From the NCBI GenBank assembly GCA_900552675.1, contig USAI01000022.1:1-30078 (forward strand): DNA of 30,078 bases, written 5' to 3'. The DNA comes from an uncultured Prevotella sp. Lineage in GTDB: Bacteria; Bacteroidota; Bacteroidia; Bacteroidales; Bacteroidaceae. The notes under the pieces are model-generated. The model was not told the origin of the DNA. It searched no databases and worked only from the letters and a program-made list of their open reading frames with translations. The translations under genes were made by a program, and so were the position numbers. This document shows, piece by piece, positions 14,392-23,824 of this stretch; position 1 is the first letter of the stretch, and each line of letters opens with the position of its first letter.

Positions 14392-16491
14392 ATGGATAAT
14401 ATCTTACAGCAAGACATCATGTTTCTGCCGGGCGTAGGACCGCACCGCAAAGAAATTTTAGAGAAGGAACTCGGCATTAAGTCGTGGGCCGACTTGCTCG
14501 AATATTACCCCTACAAATACATCGACCGCAGCCGTATATATACCATCAGCGAGCTGAACGCCGACATGCCTTTTGTGCAGATAAAAGCCACGATCTTGAG
14601 CTATGAAGAGTTTGAGATGGGCCCTCGAAAGAAACGCGTGGTGGCACACGTGTCTGACAAAACGGCGGTGGCCGACCTCGTGTGGTTTAGTGGCGCCCAG
14701 CATGTATATCGCAGTTACAAGGTGGGGCAGACGTTCATCATCTTCGGCCGACCCACTGTTTACGCAGGACGCTTTCAGTTTGCACACCCCGAGATGGATA
14801 AGGCCGAAGACCTGCAGCTCTCGCAGATGGGCATGCAACCCTACTATGTCACCACCGAGACCATGAAGAAACGTGGCCTCACCTCGCGTGCCGTAGAAAA
14901 GATGGTGCGCACGCTGCTCGATAAGTTGCCCAGCACGCTGCCCGAGACATTGCCACCCTTTATCACCCAGCCGCTGCACCTCATGTCGCGCATCGAGGCG
15001 CTGCGGGGTGTGCATTATCCGCATACGGCGCTTGAGATGAAAAACGCTCGTATGCGTCTTAAGTTTGAAGAGCTGTTTTATGTTCAGTTGAACATTTTAC
15101 GCTATGCTGCCGACAATCGTCGCAAGTATCGCGGATACATCTTCAGTAATGTGGGCGAACGCTTCAATACTTTCTACCACAACTATTTACCATTCCCCTT
15201 AACAGGCGCGCAAAAGCGCGTGATGCACGAGATACGTGCCGATATGCGAGGCGGTATACAGATGAACCGCTTGCTGCAAGGCGACGTGGGATCGGGCAAA
15301 ACGCTCGTGGCCTTGATGACCATGTTGCTGGCTGTTGACAATGGCTTTCAGGCGTGTATCATGGCGCCCACCGAGATACTGGCCGAGCAGCACCTCAGCA
15401 CCATTCGCCAGTTTTTGGGCGATATGCCTGTGCGTGTTGAGCTGCTTACGGGCGTGGTGAAAGGCAAACGTCGCCGCGAGGTGCTCGACGCACTGGCCAC
15501 AGGGCAGATAGATATACTGGTGGGCACACACGCCGTGATTGAAGACCCTGTGCAGTTTGCACACTTAGGGTTGGCCGTGGTCGACGAGCAACACCGCTTT
15601 GGTGTGGCGCAGCGTGCCCGTCTGTGGGCCAAGAGCGAGCAGCCACCGCATGTGCTGGTGATGACGGCTACCCCCATACCGCGCACGCTGGCCATGACCA
15701 TCTATGGCGACCTTGATGTGAGCGTGATCGACGAACTGCCGCCTGGCCGCAAACCCATACAAACTTTACACAAATACGATAACCAAACCACCAGCCTGTA
15801 TAACGGCATACGCCAACAGATACGCTTGGGCAGGCAGGTTTACATCGTCTTTCCACTGATTAGCGAAAGCGAGAAAAGCGACCTGAAAAACCTGGAGGAA
15901 GGCTTTGCCACGCTGTGCGAAGTGTTTCCCGAATTTAAGTTGAGCAAGGTGCACGGCCGCATGAAACCTGCTGAAAAAGAGGCCGAGATGCAGAAGTTTG
16001 TTAGTGGCGAAACACAAATATTGGTGGCTACCACGGTGATAGAGGTAGGCGTAAACGTGCCTAACGCATCGGTAATGGTTATTCTTGATGCTCAACGCTT
16101 CGGACTCTCGCAGCTGCACCAGCTACGAGGTAGGGTGGGGCGTGGCGCCGACCAAAGTTATTGCATCTTGGTAACGAGCTATAAACTGTCAGATATCACC
16201 CGCAAACGCATCGACATTATGTGTGACACAAACGATGGCTTTCGCATTGCCGAGGCCGACCTTAAACTGCGTGGACCTGGCGACCTTGAGGGCACGCAGC
16301 AGAGCGGCATGGCCTTTGACCTGAAGATTGCTAACATAGCGCAAGATGGACAACTGGTGCAGCTGGCACGCGAGGAGGCACAAAAAATTATTGCCGCCGA
16401 TCCTACCTGCACCAGCGCCGTGTATGCCATGTTGTGGAACCGCTTACGCGAACTGCGTGGCGGTAATGTTAACTGGGCAGCTATCAGTTAG
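14392..16491 (+). CDS. recG: ATP-dependent DNA helicase RecG
   Basis: A 699-residue superfamily 2 helicase that remodels stalled replication forks and Holliday junctions. The N-terminal wedge/OB-fold region (about residues 1-240; FLPGVGPHRKEILEKELGI at the start) is complete. Helicase motif I, GDVGSGKT, is near residues 297-304. Motif II is VVDEQHRFG near 396-402, with the DEQH typical of RecG. Motif III is MTATPIPRTLAMT, and motif VI is QLHQLRGRVGRG. The C-terminal TRG-type region ends in WNRLRELRGGNVNWAAIS. Length matches bacterial RecG. The ATG at 14392 follows an A-rich leader without a clear Shine-Dalgarno, as is usual in this phylum. The gene appears intact. Confidence 0.97.
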   Translation: MDNILQQDIMFLPGVGPHRKEILEKELGIKSWADLLEYYPYKYIDRSRIYTISELNADMPFVQIKATILSYEEFEMGPRKKRVVAHVSDKTAVADLVWFSGAQHVYRSYKVGQTFIIFGRPTVYAGRFQFAHPEMDKAEDLQLSQMGMQPYYVTTETMKKRGLTSRAVEKMVRTLLDKLPSTLPETLPPFITQPLHLMSRIEALRGVHYPHTALEMKNARMRLKFEELFYVQLNILRYAADNRRKYRGYIFSNVGERFNTFYHNYLPFPLTGAQKRVMHEIRADMRGGIQMNRLLQGDVGSGKTLVALMTMLLAVDNGFQACIMAPTEILAEQHLSTIRQFLGDMPVRVELLTGVVKGKRRREVLDALATGQIDILVGTHAVIEDPVQFAHLGLAVVDEQHRFGVAQRARLWAKSEQPPHVLVMTATPIPRTLAMTIYGDLDVSVIDELPPGRKPIQTLHKYDNQTTSLYNGIRQQIRLGRQVYIVFPLISESEKSDLKNLEEGFATLCEVFPEFKLSKVHGRMKPAEKEAEMQKFVSGETQILVATTVIEVGVNVPNASVMVILDAQRFGLSQLHQLRGRVGRGADQSYCILVTSYKLSDITRKRIDIMCDTNDGFRIAEADLKLRGPGDLEGTQQSGMAFDLKIANIAQDGQLVQLAREEAQKIIAADPTCTSAVYAMLWNRLRELRGGNVNWAAIS

Positions 16492-16770
16492 TTTTGTTGA
16501 CTTGTATCAACACACACAACGCACACAGATTGTGTATAAAAATCTTAATGTTCACGATAACATGCACATTGTCAATGTATTTTATGTTAAAAGTGGAACA
16601 AAAACTGTTAACAAAATAACAGATATGCAAGATTTTTACTAATTTTGCAGCGTTCGTTACAAATAATTGGTTTGTTATTACTACTCGCAGACTAATTATT
16701 TAGCCTTGAAAGAATGACATACTCATTCTACTTTTTGATATAAAAAACGGACCGTGACATAATTGTAAAT
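16492..16770 (+). other. intergenic region recG to M23 peptidase
   Basis: This 279-base AT-rich gap holds no credible gene. It contains the -7 box at 16640-16647. A short frame running from inside recG into this gap is a shadow frame. No strong hairpin with a T-run was seen after recG. Confidence 0.5.
16640..16647 (+). promoter_or_regulatory. -7 promoter box of the M23 peptidase gene
   Basis: TAATTTTG matches TAnnTTTG exactly and is followed by GCAGCG. It lies 123 bases upstream of the peptidase start codon. No clear -33 element was seen. Confidence 0.5.
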
Positions 16771-17709
16771 ATGAGTTTTAGAAGATTTATACACGCATTT
16801 GCTGTAACATCATTATTAACTTTAACCTCCGTTACCGCGGCGGCACAAGACCTGTTGGCTCGTCAGGCGCCTATTGATAGACGCATGAAGGCTGTCGACA
16901 CGCTGATGCTTAAAAACATCGCGGCACGCGAAGAACTGGAAAACCCAGCTGCCGACTTATACGACGACTGGAACAATGTGTATGCTCACCGCGCTACCGC
17001 ACTGCCCGAAACGTATCGCATTAACTTGAAAAACTTCTGCATGCCTACACCCAGCCGCGTCATTACCAGCAACTTTGGTTCGCGTTGGGGACGCCAGCAC
17101 GAGGGCCTCGATATAAAGGTTTATATTGGCGATACTATTCGCGCTGCCTTCAGTGGAAAGGTGCGCATGGTGAAATATAACCCTGGTGGATATGGCAAAT
17201 ATGTTGTGATACGACATAACAACGGGCTGGAAACGTTATACGGACATATGTCGAAACAGCTGGTTGAGGAAGAACAAAACGTGCGCGCTGGCGACCCCAT
17301 TGGTCTGGGTGGTAATACAGGCCGAAGCACAGGCTCGCACCTGCACTTTGAAACACGCCTCTGTGGCGTAGCCCTTAATCCTGCACTGATGTTCGACTTC
17401 CGTAACCAAGACGTGGTGGCCGACTCGTACACCTTCAACCGCGATACCTATCGCGCCGAGAGCGCCGAGGCAACACGCCTGCGCGGAAAGGTAGGCAACG
17501 GATCTTACTCGCGCGAAGAGGTGTTGGGAAATACAACACCCAGCAAGGGAAATATCAATGGCGAGATATTGTATCATAAGGTGGCATCGGGCGAAACACT
17601 GCAAAGCATCGCCAAGGAGCGTGGCGTAACTGTTGACACGCTGTGTAAGCTGAACCACATTCGCAAGACAATGCGCCTGCGCCCAGGACAAATCTTGCGC
17701 TACTCGTAA
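16771..17709 (+). CDS. M23 peptidase with C-terminal LysM domain
   Basis: A 312-residue exported cell-wall hydrolase or a regulator of one. A signal peptide ends near residue 25 (TAAAQ). The LytM/M23 domain covers about residues 95-205, with zinc ligands His110 and Asp114 (HEGLD), His159 in YGHM, and the HLHFE block with His190 and His192. All catalytic positions are present, so it is likely an active endopeptidase that cuts peptidoglycan cross-bridges. Residues about 265-312 form one LysM peptidoglycan-binding domain (YHKVASGETLQSIAKERGVT...LRPGQILRY). The domain order, catalytic first and LysM last, is common in Bacteroidetes. A terminator follows at 17736. Confidence 0.93.
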   Translation: MSFRRFIHAFAVTSLLTLTSVTAAAQDLLARQAPIDRRMKAVDTLMLKNIAAREELENPAADLYDDWNNVYAHRATALPETYRINLKNFCMPTPSRVITSNFGSRWGRQHEGLDIKVYIGDTIRAAFSGKVRMVKYNPGGYGKYVVIRHNNGLETLYGHMSKQLVEEEQNVRAGDPIGLGGNTGRSTGSHLHFETRLCGVALNPALMFDFRNQDVVADSYTFNRDTYRAESAEATRLRGKVGNGSYSREEVLGNTTPSKGNINGEILYHKVASGETLQSIAKERGVTVDTLCKLNHIRKTMRLRPGQILRYS

Positions 17710-17735
17710 AACAACAACCGATATTAGAAATAGGA

Positions 17736-17776
17736 AGCCTGACGATGCGCACGTTGGTACATCGTTGGGCTTTTTT
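17736..17776 (+). terminator. terminator of the M23 peptidase gene
   Basis: AGCCTGACGATG (17736-17747) pairs with CATCGTTGGGCT (17760-17771), with one G-T wobble and one mismatch, followed at once by TTTTTT. It starts 27 bases past the stop codon. Confidence 0.85.
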
Positions 17777-17824
17777 ACTTAAAACAACGCTATCACAATA
17801 ATCGAAAAAAAAGTATACGGCATC

Positions 17825-18838
17825 ATGAAGCACACGCTTATTATCATGGCGCTCGCATTGATAACCGCTACGGCTGCTCAGGCACAAAAAAAGGTTGAGG
17901 CAGCGAAAGAGCGAGCCATGCAAAGCATTACTGTTGAAAACGCACAAGCACATATAGGCTTCTTGGCCAGCGACGCACTAAACGGACGCAAAGCAGGCAC
18001 ACGCGATAGTCGCGTGGCAGCACAATATATCATATCATTGCTTAAACAGTGGGGCATAAAGCCTATGGCCGAACACTATGAACAGCCCTTCAGCGCTTAT
18101 AGCATGGAATGGCAGAAACGTAAGCCTTGGCAGGTGCACCCCGACTCGATAGCCGTATTGAAGCAAGGCACACACCGCCGACTGAATATGGCTAACGTGC
18201 TGGCAATGATACCCGGACGCGACACTACACAATATGCCATTGTGGGCGCTCACTTCGACCACATTGGCGCCGACCCCGATCTTGAGGGCGACCAGATATA
18301 TAATGGTGCCGACGATAACGCGTCGGGCGTGAGTGCGGTGCTGCAGATAGCACGAGCCTTCGCGCTGTCGGGGGTACAGCCTGAACGCAACGTCGTCTTC
18401 GCCTTTTGGGATGGTGAGGAGATAGGACTGCTGGGCTCGAAATATTTTGTGCAGACTTGCCCTTTCATACCGCAGATAAAGGGCTACCTCAACTTCGACA
18501 TGATAGGCCGAAACAATAAGCCCGAGAACCCACAATACGTGGTTTACTTCTATACCGAGGCGCATCCTGCCTTCGGACAGTGGCTGAAAGACGATATCAA
18601 ACGCTATGGCTTGCGCCTCGACCCTAACTATCGTCCGTGGGATAAGCCTGTGGGCGGAAGCGACAATGGGTCGTTTGCAAGCAAAGATATTCCTATCATC
18701 TGGTATCATACCGATGGACACCCCGACTATCATCAGCCAGGCGATGAGGCCGACCGCATTAATTATGATAAGGTGATGAATATCTCACGCGCCGCCTTCC
18801 TTAATGCTTGGAACTTGGCAAATGAGAAAACGTTTTAA
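17825..18838 (+). CDS. M28-family zinc aminopeptidase, exported
   Basis: A 337-residue metallopeptidase with a cleavable signal peptide (MKHTLIIMALALITATAAQAQ, cleavage near residue 20). The co-catalytic zinc ligands of the M28 family are all visible: His143 (GAHFDH), Asp163 (NGADDNASG), catalytic Glu198 with Glu199 (WDGEEIGLLG), Asp225 (NFDMIG) and His303 (YHQPGDE). This group removes N-terminal residues from peptides in the periplasm; some relatives act on pyroglutamate-type ends, and the exact specificity cannot be read here. The preceding gene ends in its own terminator, so this gene is probably transcribed separately. A terminator follows at 18916. Confidence 0.92.
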   Translation: MKHTLIIMALALITATAAQAQKKVEAAKERAMQSITVENAQAHIGFLASDALNGRKAGTRDSRVAAQYIISLLKQWGIKPMAEHYEQPFSAYSMEWQKRKPWQVHPDSIAVLKQGTHRRLNMANVLAMIPGRDTTQYAIVGAHFDHIGADPDLEGDQIYNGADDNASGVSAVLQIARAFALSGVQPERNVVFAFWDGEEIGLLGSKYFVQTCPFIPQIKGYLNFDMIGRNNKPENPQYVVYFYTEAHPAFGQWLKDDIKRYGLRLDPNYRPWDKPVGGSDNGSFASKDIPIIWYHTDGHPDYHQPGDEADRINYDKVMNISRAAFLNAWNLANEKTF

Positions 18839-18915
18839 CTAATATATAATGTATAATGTGCTTTAGCGTGCATTAAACTTTTCCTTCGAGGGACGACAAT
18901 ATCAATATATGTCGG

Positions 18916-18962
18916 GTCCGCCCCTGTGAGTAGATACTCCGTGGGGCGGGCTTTCTTTTTTT
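18916..18962 (+). terminator. terminator of the M28 peptidase gene
   Basis: CCGCCCC (18918-18924) pairs with GGGGCGG (18943-18949). An inner GAGTA/TACTC stem (18928-18932/18935-18939) extends it, and CTTTCTTTTTTT follows. A smaller hairpin, CGACA/TGTCG (18894-18914), sits just before it. Confidence 0.8.
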
Positions 18963-19033
18963 AATACCTTTCTTATATTCTAATACCTTTCTTATTCTAA
19001 CGCCTTCACTTATTCTAACACCTTTACTTATCA
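18962..19033. repeat. four-copy 17-19-bp tandem repeat
   Basis: The unit TAATACCTTTCTTATTC recurs at 18962, 18981, 18998 and 19016 with small changes (TAACGCCTTCACTTATTC, TAACACCTTTACTTATCA). It starts in the T-run of the preceding terminator and occupies part of the 405-base gap before gltB. Confidence 0.75.
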
Positions 19034-19052
19034 TACATCAATTTTGTTTCAG

Positions 19053-19085
19053 ACTGTAAGCACGCAATGTTCGGATGCTTACAGT
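19053..19085. promoter_or_regulatory. 10-bp perfect inverted repeat upstream of gltB
   Basis: ACTGTAAGCA (19053-19062) and TGCTTACAGT (19076-19085) are exact complements around a 13-base loop. There is no immediate T-run. It lies 46 bases before one candidate -7 box (19131) and 112 before the other (19197). It could be an operator or an RNA hairpin. Confidence 0.55.
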
Positions 19086-19130
19086 ATGATATGTTTTTAA
19101 CGCGAATTAGTTTCAATGTGTTATTTTGTT

Positions 19131-19138
19131 TACATTTG
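19131..19138 (+). promoter_or_regulatory. alternative -7 box upstream of gltB
   Basis: TACATTTG fits TAnnTTTG, 105 bases upstream of the gltB start. It is a weaker candidate than the box at 19197. Confidence 0.35.
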
Positions 19139-19196
19139 TAGATTAATTGTTTGTAAATAATAAACACTAATAAATAGCAATATGAAAGTAAATGCT

Positions 19197-19204
19197 TAAC
19201 TTTG
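19197..19204 (+). promoter_or_regulatory. -7 promoter box of gltBD
   Basis: TAACTTTG followed by CAAACA, 39 bases upstream of the gltB start codon. It is the same octamer as the metG box. Confidence 0.6.
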
Positions 19205-19243
19205 CAAACAATATGATAGGATAATAAAGGAATTACTAATTAA

Positions 19244-22200
19244 ATGCTACAAGAAATGGGAATTGTAACACATCAACCTCTTTCGCCGGCCCAACAGGCA
19301 CCCCTCGGAGGCCTGTATGACGCCGCCCACGAGCACGACGCTTGCGGCGTGGGTATGGTAGTGAACATTCATGGTAACAAGAGCCATGAATTGGTAGACA
19401 ATGCACTGAAAGTGTTGGAGAACATGCGTCACCGTGGTGCCGAAGGTGCCGACGGCCGCACAGGCGATGGTGCGGGCATCATGCTCCAAATTCCTCACGA
19501 GTTTATTTTGCTACAAGGCATACCTGTGCCCGAGAAGGGTAAATATGGCACTGGCCTTGTCTTTCTGCCTAAAGACGCCGAGCGCCAGCAACACATCCTC
19601 AGCATTATGATTGAGGAGATTGAGCGTGAGGGCCTACAGCTTATGCACTTACGCAACGTGCCCACCAACCCCGACTGTCTGGGCGAGGCTGCCCTGAGCA
19701 CTGAGCCCGACATCAAACAGGTGTTTGTTACGGGCGTTACCGACGACAAGCTCGACACTTTCGACCGCACCTTATATATTATAAGGAAGAAGATAGAGCG
19801 CCGTGTTACCGATTCTGATTTCTACATTTGCTCGCTTTCGAGCAAAAACATTATTTATAAAGGCATGCTATCCAGCATGCAGGTGCGCCAGTATTTCCCC
19901 GACCTCACCAACAATTATTTCACGTCGGGCTTGGCGCTCGTACACTCACGTTTCTCTACCAACACCTTCCCCACCTGGAGCCTGGCACAGCCCTTCCGCC
20001 TCTTGGCTCACAACGGCGAGATCAATACCATTCGTGGCAACCGCTCGTGGATGAAGGCGCGCGAGAGTGTGCTCTCGAGCGACGCTCTGGGCGACATTCG
20101 CGACATCTCGCCCATTGTGCAAGAAGGTATGAGCGACTCAGCTTCGCTGGATAACGTGTTCGAGTTTTTCGTGATGAGTGGCCTCTCGCTGCCTCACGCT
20201 ATGGCCGTGATGGTGCCCGAGAGCTTTAACGATAAGAACCCCATTCCTGAAGACCTGAAAGCTTTCTACGAGTATCATTCAATCTTGATGGAGCCGTGGG
20301 ATGGCCCCGCCGCTCTGCTCTTCAGCGATGGCCGCTTTGCTGGCGGACTGCTCGACCGTAATGGCTTGCGCCCCGCCCGCTATACCATCACCAAGAACGA
20401 TACTATGGTGGTAGCCTCTGAGGTGGGCGTGATGGATTTCGACCCCACCGAGATAGCCGAGAAGGGCCGTTTGCAGCCTGGCAAGATACTGCTTATCGAC
20501 ACGCAGGAAGGCAAGATATACTATGATGGCGAGATTAAAGACCGCTTGGCCAAGGCCCATCCCTACCGCCAGTGGTTGTCGACCAACCGTATACAGCTTG
20601 AGAAGTTACATTCGGGCAGAAAGGTAGACAACAGCTTGCCCGACCTGCTTCGCCATGAAATAGAGTTTGGTTTTGGCGAAGAAGATGTCGATGGCACCAT
20701 CGTACCTATGTCGACCAAGGGTCAAGAGCCCACGGCAGCTATGGGTAACGACACACCGCTGGCCGTGCTGTCTGACCGTCCGCAAATCTTCTTCAACTAT
20801 TTCCGTCAGCAGTTTGCACAGGTCACAAACCCCGCCATCGACTCTATTCGTGAGAACCTCGTCATGTCGCTCTCCGAGTATATCGGTCGCGTGGGCACAG
20901 GCATCCTCACCCCTGACGAAACCAACTGTAAGATGGTGCGCCTGCCGCATCCTATACTTACCAATACGCAGCTCGACATCTTGTGTAACATACGCTATAA
21001 GGGCTTCAATACCGTGAAGCTGCCTATCGTGTTTGAATGTGAAAAAGGCGAAGATGGCCTTCGCGAAGCCCTCGACGACCTGTGCAAGCAGGCCGAGCGC
21101 AGCGTAGACGATGGTTACAACTACATCATTCTTTCTGACCGCGACATCGACGCCGACCATGCCGCCATACCATCGCTGCTGGCCGTTAGCGCCGTACACC
21201 ACTACCTTATCTCGGTGGGTAAGCGTGTGCAAACAGCCCTTATTGTTGAGAGTGGCGAGATACGCGAGGTGATGCACGCCGCCCTGTTGTTGGGCTATGG
21301 TGCGTCGGCCCTCTGCCCATATCTCACCTACGCCATCCTCGACGATCTGGTGAAGCGTGGCAAGATACAAGAAAACTATGAGACGGCCGAGGCCAACTAT
21401 ATCAAGGCCGTGAAGAAAGGCTTGTTCAAAATTATGGCCAAGATGGGCATCTCTACTATTCGCTCATACCGTGGCGCCAAGATTTTTGAGAGTATCGGTT
21501 TGAGCGAGAGCTTGCTGAAGACCTATTTTGGCACCGACATTTCTACCGTGGGCGGCATTGGCCTGGCCACTATCGCTCGCGACGCCATTGCCTTGCACAA
21601 CAAAGCCTTTGAGAAAGAGGTGCAGTCTGACTTCCTTCCCAATAACGGACAGTTCCACTGGCGTCGCGATGGCATACGCCACGCCTGGAACCCCGAAACC
21701 ATTGCCAAACTGCAACTGGCCACCCGCACAGCCAACTATGATAAGTTTAAAGAGTTTTCTAAGTCGGTTGACGAGAAGGCCGAACCTATCTTCTTGCGCG
21801 ACTTCTTCGACTTCCGCCATGCCCCCATCGACATCAACGAGGTAGAGCCCGTTGAAAACATTGTTAAACACTTTGTTACGGGTGCTATGTCGTTTGGCGC
21901 GCTCTCAAAAGAGGCTCACGAGGCATTGGCACTGGCCATGAACAAGTTGGGCACCCGCAGCAATACGGGCGAGGGTGGCGAAGATAGCGAACGCTTCCAC
22001 GCCACCGTTGATGGCATCTCGCTTTCAAGCAAGACCAAACAGGTGGCATCAGGACGTTTCGGCGTAACCACCGAGTATCTGGTTAATGCCGAAGAGATAC
22101 AAATTAAGGTGGCACAGGGTGCCAAGCCTGGCGAGGGTGGACAGCTGCCGGGCTTCAAGGTGAACGAAATTATTGCCAAGACGCGCCACTCTATCCCTGG

Positions 22201-23773
22201 CATCTCGCTCATCTCGCCGCCACCACACCACGATATCTATTCAATTGAAGACTTGGCACAGCTCATCTTCGACCTGAAGAACGTCAACCCCAAGGCTGCC
22301 ATCAGCGTGAAGTTGGTAGCCGAGAGCGGCGTAGGAACCATTGCCGCGGGTGTGGCCAAAGCCAAGGGCGACCTCATTGTTATCTCTGGTGCCGAGGGTG
22401 GCACGGGTGCATCGCCCGCTTCGAGCATGCGCTTTGCTGGCATCTCGCCCGAAATAGGTTTGAGCGAAACCCAGCAAACACTGGTGAAGAACGGCCTACG
22501 CGGACAGGTGCGCCTGCAGGTTGATGGCCAACTGAAGACGGGTCGCGACGTGATAATGATGGCGCTGCTGGGTGCCGAGGAGTTCTCGTTTGGCACCGCA
22601 CCACTTATTGTGTTGGGCTGCGTGATGATGCGTAAGTGTAACCTGAACACCTGCCCCATGGGCGTGGCCACACAAGACCCGAAGTTGCGCGCCCACTTCC
22701 GCGGACGCTACGAATATGTGGTCAACTATTTCACCTTCCTCGCACAAGAGGTGCGCGAGTATCTGGCCCTCATGGGAGCACACACACTGAACGAGATTGT
22801 AGGACACACCGAACTCATCATACCGCGCCATGACGAGAGTGGCACGAAGACCGCTACGCTCGACTTCCGCCGCTTGCTCTACAAAGAACAGGGCGACACC
22901 ACGCTCTACCATACCAAAGAGCAGAAGCACGACCTGAGCGATGTGCTTGACCAGCAACTCATTCGTGGAGCACAACGTGCCATTGCCGATGGCGAAGAGG
23001 TGAACCTCGACTTTGCCATCAAGAACACCGACCGTGCCGCAGGCGCTATGCTCAGCGGACTGATAGCCGAGAAATATGCGGGAGCCGGATTGCCCGATAA
23101 AACCATTAACGTTAAGTTTAAAGGCTCGGCGGGTCAAAGCTTCGGCGCCTTCCTTACACACGGCATCGACTTCAAGCTTGAAGGCGAGTGTAACGACTAC
23201 TTTGCCAAGGGCCTGTCGGGCGGACGTGTGAGCATCTTGCCGCCCATACGCTCTAACTTTGCTGCCGAAGACAACATCATTGCCGGAAACACGGGCCTGT
23301 ATGGTGCCACCAGTGGCGAACTGTATGTTAACGGTAAGGTGGGCGAGCGCTTTGGCGTAAGAAACTCGGGCGCTATTGCTGTGATTGAAGGTGCTGGCGA
23401 CCACTGCTGCGAGTATATGACAGGTGGACGTGTGGTAGTGCTGGGCGAAACAGGCCGCAACTTTGCCGCAGGTATGTCGGGCGGCGTGGCTTATGTGTGG
23501 GACAAGAACCACAACTTCGACTATTTCTGTAACATGGATATGGTTGAGATAAACCTTGTCGACGATACCAGCTACCGCAAAGAGCTGCACGAGCTGATAC
23601 GCCAGCATTATCTTTACACTGGTTCTAAGTTGGCACGCACCATGCTTGACGACTGGAGCCGATATGTTGAAGACTTCATCCAAGTGGTGCCCATCGAGTA
23701 TAAACGGGTGCTGCAAGAAGAACAGGTGAAGAAGCTGCAGCAGAAGATAGCAGATATGCAACGCGATTATTAA
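19244..23773 (+). CDS. gltB: glutamate synthase, large subunit
   Basis: A 1509-residue GOGAT large subunit, which with GltD converts glutamine and 2-oxoglutarate into two glutamates using NADPH. The class II amidotransferase domain begins after a 33-residue propeptide. The nucleophile is Cys34 in EHDACGVGMV, exposed by cleavage. The central and FMN-binding synthase domains follow (MSFGALSKEAHEALALAMNKLGTRSNTGEGGED; GAEGGTGASPASSM). The 3Fe-4S cysteines are Cys1126, Cys1132 and Cys1137 (CVMMRKCNLNTCPMG). The C-terminal GXGXG beta-helix domain is complete (GGRVSILPP, GNTGLYGATSGELYVNG). The ATG at 19244 has AAAGG upstream; an in-frame ATG at 19256 is a possible alternative and would only shorten the propeptide. 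gltD follows after 51 bases. Confidence 0.98.
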   Translation: MLQEMGIVTHQPLSPAQQAPLGGLYDAAHEHDACGVGMVVNIHGNKSHELVDNALKVLENMRHRGAEGADGRTGDGAGIMLQIPHEFILLQGIPVPEKGKYGTGLVFLPKDAERQQHILSIMIEEIEREGLQLMHLRNVPTNPDCLGEAALSTEPDIKQVFVTGVTDDKLDTFDRTLYIIRKKIERRVTDSDFYICSLSSKNIIYKGMLSSMQVRQYFPDLTNNYFTSGLALVHSRFSTNTFPTWSLAQPFRLLAHNGEINTIRGNRSWMKARESVLSSDALGDIRDISPIVQEGMSDSASLDNVFEFFVMSGLSLPHAMAVMVPESFNDKNPIPEDLKAFYEYHSILMEPWDGPAALLFSDGRFAGGLLDRNGLRPARYTITKNDTMVVASEVGVMDFDPTEIAEKGRLQPGKILLIDTQEGKIYYDGEIKDRLAKAHPYRQWLSTNRIQLEKLHSGRKVDNSLPDLLRHEIEFGFGEEDVDGTIVPMSTKGQEPTAAMGNDTPLAVLSDRPQIFFNYFRQQFAQVTNPAIDSIRENLVMSLSEYIGRVGTGILTPDETNCKMVRLPHPILTNTQLDILCNIRYKGFNTVKLPIVFECEKGEDGLREALDDLCKQAERSVDDGYNYIILSDRDIDADHAAIPSLLAVSAVHHYLISVGKRVQTALIVESGEIREVMHAALLLGYGASALCPYLTYAILDDLVKRGKIQENYETAEANYIKAVKKGLFKIMAKMGISTIRSYRGAKIFESIGLSESLLKTYFGTDISTVGGIGLATIARDAIALHNKAFEKEVQSDFLPNNGQFHWRRDGIRHAWNPETIAKLQLATRTANYDKFKEFSKSVDEKAEPIFLRDFFDFRHAPIDINEVEPVENIVKHFVTGAMSFGALSKEAHEALALAMNKLGTRSNTGEGGEDSERFHATVDGISLSSKTKQVASGRFGVTTEYLVNAEEIQIKVAQGAKPGEGGQLPGFKVNEIIAKTRHSIPGISLISPPPHHDIYSIEDLAQLIFDLKNVNPKAAISVKLVAESGVGTIAAGVAKAKGDLIVISGAEGGTGASPASSMRFAGISPEIGLSETQQTLVKNGLRGQVRLQVDGQLKTGRDVIMMALLGAEEFSFGTAPLIVLGCVMMRKCNLNTCPMGVATQDPKLRAHFRGRYEYVVNYFTFLAQEVREYLALMGAHTLNEIVGHTELIIPRHDESGTKTATLDFRRLLYKEQGDTTLYHTKEQKHDLSDVLDQQLIRGAQRAIADGEEVNLDFAIKNTDRAAGAMLSGLIAEKYAGAGLPDKTINVKFKGSAGQSFGAFLTHGIDFKLEGECNDYFAKGLSGGRVSILPPIRSNFAAEDNIIAGNTGLYGATSGELYVNGKVGERFGVRNSGAIAVIEGAGDHCCEYMTGGRVVVLGETGRNFAAGMSGGVAYVWDKNHNFDYFCNMDMVEINLVDDTSYRKELHELIRQHYLYTGSKLARTMLDDWSRYVEDFIQVVPIEYKRVLQEEQVKKLQQKIADMQRDY

Positions 23774-23824
23774 AATGCTTCTTCATCAAACGATACTATT
23801 CAACATTACAATCCCTTATATATT

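Noticed and set aside
18891..18962. Riboswitch or attenuator from two adjacent hairpins
   Set aside because: It follows the M28 peptidase stop and ends in a T-run, with over 280 bases to the next gene; a simple terminator explains it, and the two hairpins overlap by only a few bases.
22496..23761. 421-residue minus-strand open frame opposite gltB
   Set aside because: Antisense shadow of an intact, motif-rich gltB; no domain of its own.
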